From positions 1 through 43,636 of the forward strand of contig NZ_PQIA01000078.1 of NCBI RefSeq assembly GCF_003385235.1: a stretch of 43,636 nt of DNA, read 5' to 3'. Below are positions 39,718 through 43,636 of the stretch, piece after piece. How positions within the stretch are numbered: position 1 is the first letter of the stretch; the number at the start of each line of letters is the position of its first letter. The notes beneath the pieces are model-generated. The model ran no database searches. It was not told the origin of the DNA and saw nothing but the letters and a program-made list of their open reading frames with translations. The stretch comes from Amycolatopsis circi (GTDB lineage: Bacteria; Actinomycetota; Actinomycetes; Mycobacteriales; Pseudonocardiaceae). The position numbers and the translations under genes were made by a program.

Positions 39718-40487
39718 GCCGGACCGAGGTCGTCGTCTACGAAAACCCCGACCTGCTGGCCGCGGCCGCCGCGGCCAGGCTGGTGACGCGGATCGTCGAC
39801 GTACAGGCGGCCCGGGGCGCGGCGTCGGTGGTCCTCACCGGCGGCGGCACCGGCATCGCCGTGCTGCGGGAGTTGCGGGAGTCGAGCGCGCGGGACGCGA
39901 TCGACTGGTCGCGTTTGGACATCTACTGGGGTGACGAACGGTTCGTCCCGGCCGATTCGGACGAGCGCAACGAGAAGGGCGCGCGCGAAGCCCTGCTCGA
40001 CCACGTTCCGCTGGCCCCGGAGCGAGTGCACGCGATGGCCCCCTCCGACGGCGAATTCGGCGACGACGTCGACGCGGCCGCCGAGTCCTACGCGAAGGTC
40101 CTCTCCGACGCGGCGGGCCCCGGCGCGGATGTTCCGGAGTTCGACATCATGCTGCTGGGCCTGGGCGGCGAGGGCCACACGGCGTCGCTGTTCCCGGAAA
40201 CCGCCGAGGTGCGCGAAACTCAGCGCTCGGTGGTGCCGGTCCGCGACTGCCCGAAGCCCCCGCCGACGCGCGTGTCGCTCACGCTGCCCGCCATCCGCCG
40301 CGCCCGCGAGGTGTGGCTGATGACGGCGGGCACCGCCAAGGCGGACGCGGTCGCGCAGGCACTGGCCGGTGCGCCGGAAACGCAGATCCCGGTTTCGGGT
40401 GCTCACGGCTACCGGCGGACGCTGTGGCTCCTGGACCGCGAGGCGGCCGGGAAGCTGACGAAGGTGTACGAGCCGCCAGCTGAGTAG
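39714..40487 (+). CDS. pgl: 6-phosphogluconolactonase
   Basis: 257 residues. VVLTGGGTGIAVLREL, DWSRLDIYWGDERFVPADS, DIMLLGLGGEGHTASLFP and RVSLTLPAIRRAREVWLMTA are the standard 6PGL segments, with catalytic His in GEGHTAS. It hydrolyses 6-phosphogluconolactone made by Zwf. ATGA overlap with opcA. Last gene of the operon, followed by a strong hairpin. Rv1445c (devB) position. Confidence 0.95.
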   Translation: MSRTEVVVYENPDLLAAAAAARLVTRIVDVQAARGAASVVLTGGGTGIAVLRELRESSARDAIDWSRLDIYWGDERFVPADSDERNEKGAREALLDHVPLAPERVHAMAPSDGEFGDDVDAAAESYAKVLSDAAGPGADVPEFDIMLLGLGGEGHTASLFPETAEVRETQRSVVPVRDCPKPPPTRVSLTLPAIRRAREVWLMTAGTAKADAVAQALAGAPETQIPVSGAHGYRRTLWLLDREAAGKLTKVYEPPAE

Positions 40488-40500
40488 AAGGTTTGCCGGG

Positions 40501-40540
40501 AAGGGCTCCTCGCGCGTTGGCGCGGGGAGCCCTTTTCGTT
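40501..40540 (+). terminator. Intrinsic terminator of the pentose-phosphate operon
   Basis: AAGGGCTCC at 40501-40509 pairs with GGAGCCCTT at 40526-40534, with an inner CGCGC/GCGCG extension, and is followed by TTCGTT. It begins 13 bp after the pgl stop. The outer stem resembles the AGGGCTCC arm of family B, but the inner part differs. Confidence 0.8.
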
Positions 40541-40582
40541 GTGGGGCAAGGGAGTTAGCGAGGGTTGGCAGTGGGTTGGGTC

Positions 40583-40626
40583 TCGTGAGTGCGCAAGCCG
40601 GTTAGAACTGGCTTGCGCACTCACGA
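40583..40626. repeat. Family A 44-bp palindromic repeat, copy A5
   Basis: TCGTGAGTG, arm CGCAAGC, CGGTT, centre AG, AACTG, arm GCTTGCG, CACTCACGA. Arms are fully complementary; the only imperfection is one C-to-T change in the core. The stop codon of the minus-strand GntR gene is formed by the TCGTGA end of this repeat. Confidence 0.95.
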
Positions 40627-41292
40627 GTCCCCCGCCGCCTCCGCTCCCGTCAACACCGCCGCCGTCGCCGCCAGATGATCCGTCAGCAACCTCGCCGACG
40701 CCTCCTGATCCCGGCTCAGTGCCGCCCGCTCCAACTCCTCGTGCTGGGCGAGCACGTCCTCCACCGGAAGCCGGTACGACGGGTGCACCGTCCACCGCCG
40801 GGCCAGTTCGCTCGCCAGCCACAGCCGGTCGAAACTTTCCAACAGCACGGTGTTTCCGCAGCCGTCGAGCAGCGTGCGGTGGAACAAGCGGTGCGCCTCC
40901 GCCCAAGCAGCGGAGTAGTAGCTGCCCTCGTCCGGTACATACATCGGCGTCCGGGCGAGCCGGTGTCCCGCCGCGCGCACCCGTGTCTCCCACTCCAAGT
41001 CTCCGCGCGCGACCGACAACCGCAGCATCGCGGGCTCGACCGTCTGGCGTGCCTCGATGATCTCCTGCCACCGCTGATCGGCGAGCGCCGGCACGGCGAA
41101 TCCGCGGTTCGTCAGCCGTTCCGCCAGCCCCTCCCCGACCAACCGGACCAGCGCCTCCCGCACCACGGCGAGGCTGACCTCGTACCGCGCCGCCAGTTCC
41201 TGCGGTTTCAGCGCCTGCCCCGGCTCGACCTCGCCGCGCATGATCGCGGCGCGGACCTGGTCGTAGACCTGCTCGGACAGCATCTGCTTCAT
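40621..41292 (-). CDS. GntR-family transcriptional regulator (FadR/FCD subgroup)
   Basis: 223 residues from the ATG at 41292. N-terminal winged helix EQVYDQVRAAIMRGEVEPGQ, ELAARYEVSLAVVREALVRL, GLAERLTNRGFAVP; C-terminal all-helical FCD ligand domain with RQTVEPAMLRLSVA, AHRLFHRTLLDGCGNTVLLE and LAQHEELERAAL containing the His/Asp/Glu metal-binding type positions. FCD regulators sense organic acids; the effector here is unknown. Divergent from the PEBP gene with a 25-bp imperfect palindrome between them that is a likely operator for both. Stop codon lies in repeat A5. Confidence 0.92.
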   Translation of the reverse strand: MKQMLSEQVYDQVRAAIMRGEVEPGQALKPQELAARYEVSLAVVREALVRLVGEGLAERLTNRGFAVPALADQRWQEIIEARQTVEPAMLRLSVARGDLEWETRVRAAGHRLARTPMYVPDEGSYYSAAWAEAHRLFHRTLLDGCGNTVLLESFDRLWLASELARRWTVHPSYRLPVEDVLAQHEELERAALSRDQEASARLLTDHLAATAAVLTGAEAAGDS

Positions 41293-41320
41293 GTCTTCAG
41301 GATAGACGATCTGGCAAATC

Positions 41321-41345
41321 ATCGATTATTAGCGCTATAGTCGAT
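41321..41345. promoter_or_regulatory. Candidate GntR operator between the divergent genes
   Basis: ATCGATTAT, seven bases TAGCGCT, then ATAGTCGAT: the half sites match in eight of nine positions, and the centre holds the perfect palindrome TAGCGCTA-like core. TATAGT (41336-41341) overlaps the right half and fits a -10 for the PEBP gene with TGGCAA 18 bases upstream. A bound regulator would block this promoter. Confidence 0.6.
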
Positions 41346-41373
41346 GAGGTACCGCTTCCAGTGAGAGGAACAC

Positions 41374-41913
41374 ATGTCCGCCAACTCCCCGTTCGCACGC
41401 CTTCCCGAGGTGCCGAGCTTCACCGTCACGAGCACGACCGTCGCCGACGGAGCGGCCTGGTCCGTCGAGCAGTTCTCCGGGATCTTCGGTATACCCGGCG
41501 GCAAAGACACGTCGCCGCAGCTGTCGTGGGCCGGCGCGCCGGAAGGCACGAAAAGCTACGCCGTCACGGTCTACGACGCCGACGCGCCGACCGGCTCCGG
41601 CTTCTGGCACTGGGCCGTCGCCGACCTGCCCGCCACTGTCACCGACCTGCCGGAAGGCGCGGGCGACGACACCGGTTCCGGCCTGCCGGACGGCGCTTTC
41701 CAGCTGCGCAACGACGCCGGAGCCGCGCGTTTCATCGGCGCGGCCCCGCCGGCCGGCCACGGCGAACACCGCTACTTCGTGGTCGTGCACGCCCTGGATG
41801 TCGAGACGATCGACGTCCCGGCCGACGCGACGCCCGCCGTCCTCGGGTTCACCATGTTCGGCCACGTGCTCGGCCGCGCGGTGCTCGTCGCGACCGCGGA
41901 GACGCCCGCGTAA
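41374..41913 (+). CDS. YbhB/YbcL-family PEBP (Raf kinase inhibitor-like) protein
   Basis: 179 residues without signal peptide. PEBP core: GKDTSPQLSWAGAPEGTKSY, TVYDADAPTGSGFWHWAVAD and FIGAAPPAGHGEHRYFVVVH, holding the conserved Asp-Pro-like and His residues of the anion-binding pocket. The bacterial family binds phosphate-type ligands but has no firm function. ATG with AGAGGA seven bases upstream. Divergent from, and probably controlled by, the GntR regulator. Confidence 0.93.
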   Translation: MSANSPFARLPEVPSFTVTSTTVADGAAWSVEQFSGIFGIPGGKDTSPQLSWAGAPEGTKSYAVTVYDADAPTGSGFWHWAVADLPATVTDLPEGAGDDTGSGLPDGAFQLRNDAGAARFIGAAPPAGHGEHRYFVVVHALDVETIDVPADATPAVLGFTMFGHVLGRAVLVATAETPA

Positions 41914-41935
41914 GCCTCGGCGGGCTGATCACTCC

Positions 41936-41970
41936 GGCCGCCGCGTCGTGCTCGCCACGACGCGGCGGCC
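41936..41970 (+). terminator. Strong GC hairpin after the PEBP gene
   Basis: GGCCGCCGCGTCGTG (41936-41950), loop CTCGC, and CACGACGCGGCGGCC (41956-41970) form a perfect 15-bp stem 22 bp after the stop, followed by TTCGACTG. It is a good actinomycete-style terminator with little T tract. Confidence 0.75.
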
Positions 41971-42347
41971 TTCGACTGCGCAGCGACACTTCCCGCCCAC
42001 CCGCACGGGTGATCTCTCCCCTGTTCGCGTGGCTCGGATCTTGTCCCGACCTGGGCGGCAAACGGAGTAACTGACACTCCGCCAAAAAGCGGCTCACCAG
42101 TATGTGGGAACCGCCGTATGGTGAACATAAGGTGATGTGATCGACACATGGTGACGTCGATCGCGCTTCGTTCATCCTGTTGGAGCAGTTGTGGAGATTA
42201 CAACACCACAAGAACCACTCTGGGTGAAACTTACTGGCAACACACACGTTCCCGTTAGCATCCGCACATTTGTTCACCGCCGCGCGTCCCGATCGGGTGG
42301 CCGGAGCATCTCATTACCAAGTCCACAAGACGAATGGGGTCGCCGCG
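41971..42347. promoter_or_regulatory. Leader region of the edge histidine kinase (377 bp)
   Basis: This stretch is distinctly less GC-rich than its surroundings, particularly 42070-42270. It holds TGTG-ATCGA-CACA (42137-42149 area), repeated GGTGA words, and a possible -10 TAGCAT at 42256-42261. A 36-codon frame (42148-42258) lacks support. A long regulated 5' region is likely, but I cannot name an element. Confidence 0.4.
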
Positions 42348-43550
42348 ATGAGCACTGAGGGACTCTCGATTCCTGGTATCTCGATGAGCAGCTCCGCAGC
42401 GAGAGCCGCCCGCCGAGCCAGGCGCGCCAACCTGACGGGCGCGTTCGCCTTGTTCCGGAAACCCCTCGTCGCGACGATCGCCGTCGAAGCGGTGGTCGTG
42501 CTGCTGGCGGTGCTCGACGTCTGGCTCGTCGTGCCGCCGAAAGCACAGCCCTATTCGCTGTACCTGTCGGCCGCCGCGTGCCTCGCGGTCGTGGTGCGGC
42601 GGCGCTTCCCGTTCCTCGCGGTGCTCGCCGCGGTGCCGGGGTTCTTCGCCGGATGGGCGCAGCTGGCGTCGATGCTCAACCTGGGCATGCTCGCGACGCG
42701 GCGGCAATTGCACTGGCAGACCTGGGTCGGCGCGGGATTGGTGTTCATCTGCCGCTTCGTGCGGTGGCCGCTGCCGGAGTTCGCGGAACTGAGCTGGCGC
42801 GAACACGTCCTCGACGGGATCTACGGCGTCCTGGTCGCCGGAATGCCGATCGCGATCGGCCTGCTGATCGGGGCGCGCGCGGAGATCTCGGCGAAACTGC
42901 GCGAGCTGGCGAAGAGCCGCGACCGCGAACGCCGCTTCCACGCCGACGCGGTCCGCGCCGAGGAACGCGCCCGGCTGGCCCGCGAGATGCACGACGTCGT
43001 GTCCCACCAGATCACGCTGATCGCCATGCAGGCCGGCGCGCTGCAGGCCCAGGCCAAGGACGGTCCGGCGCTGGAGACGGCGCAGGTCATCCGCCAGCTC
43101 TCGACGCGGACGCTGGAAGAACTGCGCTCGCTGGTGAGCGTGCTGCGCTCCGGTTCCGGCGACGACGGTCCGCGGCCCGGGATAGGGGAACTGGACCACC
43201 TGATCCGCGAGTGCGACGTGCCGGTGCAGCTGACCGTCGAGCAACTGCCGGACACCCTGCCGAGCCAGGTCTCGGCGGCGGCGTACCGGACAGTGCAGGA
43301 ATGCCTGACGAACGTCCACAAACACGCTCCCGGCGCCACGGCGACCATCCGCATCCACGCGGGGAGCGGCGCGCTGGACATCGAGGTCGAGAACGCCCGT
43401 GCTTGCCGCGTCGGCGAAGCGTTCCCCTCGGGCGGCCACGGACTCACCGGCCTGGCCGAACGCGCCCGGTTGCTGGGCGGAAGCTTCGAAACGTCCGGGA
43501 CGGAGGACGGCGGGTTCCGGGTGCGGGCGCGGTATCCGCTGGACCGCTGA
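42348..43550 (+). CDS. Membrane histidine kinase, HPK7/NarX-like, response regulator not in window
   Basis: 400 residues. A basic N-terminus rich in Ala/Arg (SSSAARAARRARRANLTG) precedes four hydrophobic segments (about 38-58, 66-105, 118-135, 150-175). A coiled linker (ISAKLRELAKSRDRERRFHA) leads to the phospho-acceptor His in REMHDVVSHQITLIAMQAGA, the N box TVQECLTNVHKHAPG and the G box GGHGLTGLAERARLLGG. It belongs to the same class as the kinase at 5.5-6.8 kb but is not a close copy. The cognate regulator is expected downstream, beyond the sequence end. Stop 6 bp before repeat A6. Confidence 0.9.
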   Translation: MSTEGLSIPGISMSSSAARAARRARRANLTGAFALFRKPLVATIAVEAVVVLLAVLDVWLVVPPKAQPYSLYLSAAACLAVVVRRRFPFLAVLAAVPGFFAGWAQLASMLNLGMLATRRQLHWQTWVGAGLVFICRFVRWPLPEFAELSWREHVLDGIYGVLVAGMPIAIGLLIGARAEISAKLRELAKSRDRERRFHADAVRAEERARLAREMHDVVSHQITLIAMQAGALQAQAKDGPALETAQVIRQLSTRTLEELRSLVSVLRSGSGDDGPRPGIGELDHLIRECDVPVQLTVEQLPDTLPSQVSAAAYRTVQECLTNVHKHAPGATATIRIHAGSGALDIEVENARACRVGEAFPSGGHGLTGLAERARLLGGSFETSGTEDGGFRVRARYPLDR

Positions 43551-43556
43551 TCGGTG

Positions 43557-43600
43557 TCGTGAGTGTTTACGCCGGTGAGAACCGGCATACGCACTCACGA
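43557..43600. repeat. Family A 44-bp palindromic repeat, copy A6
   Basis: TCGTGAGTG, arm TTTACGC, core CGGTG, centre AG, AACCG, arm GCATACG, CACTCACGA. Ends are consensus, one core base differs, and the arms pair only partly. It lies 6 bp after the kinase stop codon. Confidence 0.94.
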
Positions 43601-43604
43601 GGCC

Positions 43605-43636
43605 GTCTCTTATACCAATCTGACGCTGCCGACGAA
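43605..43636 (+). other. Sequencing-adapter remnant (Nextera mosaic end and read primer)
   Basis: GTCTCTTATACCAATCT followed by GACGCTGCCGACGA matches the Illumina Nextera read-through sequence (mosaic end CTGTCTCTTATACACATCT, then GACGCTGCCGACGA) with two swapped bases. This is library-derived, so the biological sequence ends around 43604. Confidence 0.9.

Noticed and set aside
42148..42258. 36-codon frame in the leader of the edge histidine kinase (starts MVTSIALRSSC)
   Set aside because: No well-placed ribosome-binding site and no recognisable similarity; the region is better read as untranslated leader.

Overview
The window comes from a high-GC actinomycete, most likely an Amycolatopsis or a close Pseudonocardiales relative. 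Four things point there: very strong G/C bias at third codon positions, frequent GTG starts, dense ATGA/GTGA start-stop overlaps, and a gene order that closely follows the Mycobacterium tuberculosis Rv1445c-Rv1466 block. The genus is an inference from overall style and from the intergenic palindromes. The last ~32 bases match an Illumina Nextera adapter, so the right edge is a contig end and not genomic sequence.

Layout. (1) 1-8.3 kb, accessory/housekeeping mix: partial GNAT acetyltransferase, dGTPase (dgt) divergent from a CrtL-type lycopene cyclase, an EAL-CBS-GGDEF protein, a NarL-type two-component pair, a SAM methyltransferase, and a secreted snapalysin-like protease. (2) 8.4-11.8 kb: membrane-anchored AarF/UbiB-like kinase, a decayed signal-peptidase-like pseudogene, and a small membrane protein. 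(3) 11.9-18.5 kb: complete SUF iron-sulfur operon sufR-sufB-sufD-sufC-sufS-sufU-sufT on the minus strand, with a good match to a SufR operator on the sufR start codon and a hairpin that could mask the sufT start. (4) 18.8-24.4 kb: mptB mannosyltransferase, ABC exporter pair, a DUF559/AbiEi-like gene bracketed by two copies of a palindromic repeat, then ctaA (heme A synthase). (5) 24.5-31.8 kb: acyl-CoA desaturase, ATP-grasp enzyme with a small coupled partner, quinone oxidoreductase (qor), FKBP lipoprotein, HelD-like helicase, and ctaB (heme O synthase). (6) 32.2-40.5 kb: pentose-phosphate operon tkt-tal-pgi-zwf-opcA-pgl, ending in a clear terminator. (7) 40.6-43.6 kb: GntR regulator divergent from a PEBP-family protein around a palindromic operator, then a NarL-type histidine kinase at the edge.

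The conserved core ties Fe-S assembly, heme A/O maturation for cytochrome oxidase, cell-envelope mannan synthesis and NADPH supply to one locus. Genes absent from the mycobacterial version (DUF559 gene, desaturase, ATP-grasp pair, helD, pgi) are interspersed in it.

The most unusual content is intergenic. There are six copies of an exactly 44-bp palindrome (family A) with invariant ends and core but variable 7-base arms; five of them touch or lie within 7 bp of a stop codon. There are three copies of a 55-bp palindrome (family B). Two gene junctions (zwf/opcA and the ctaA 3' end) carry direct duplications of the gene end, and the one at zwf/opcA can form two mutually exclusive hairpins. No tRNA, rRNA, CRISPR array, insertion sequence or prophage was seen.
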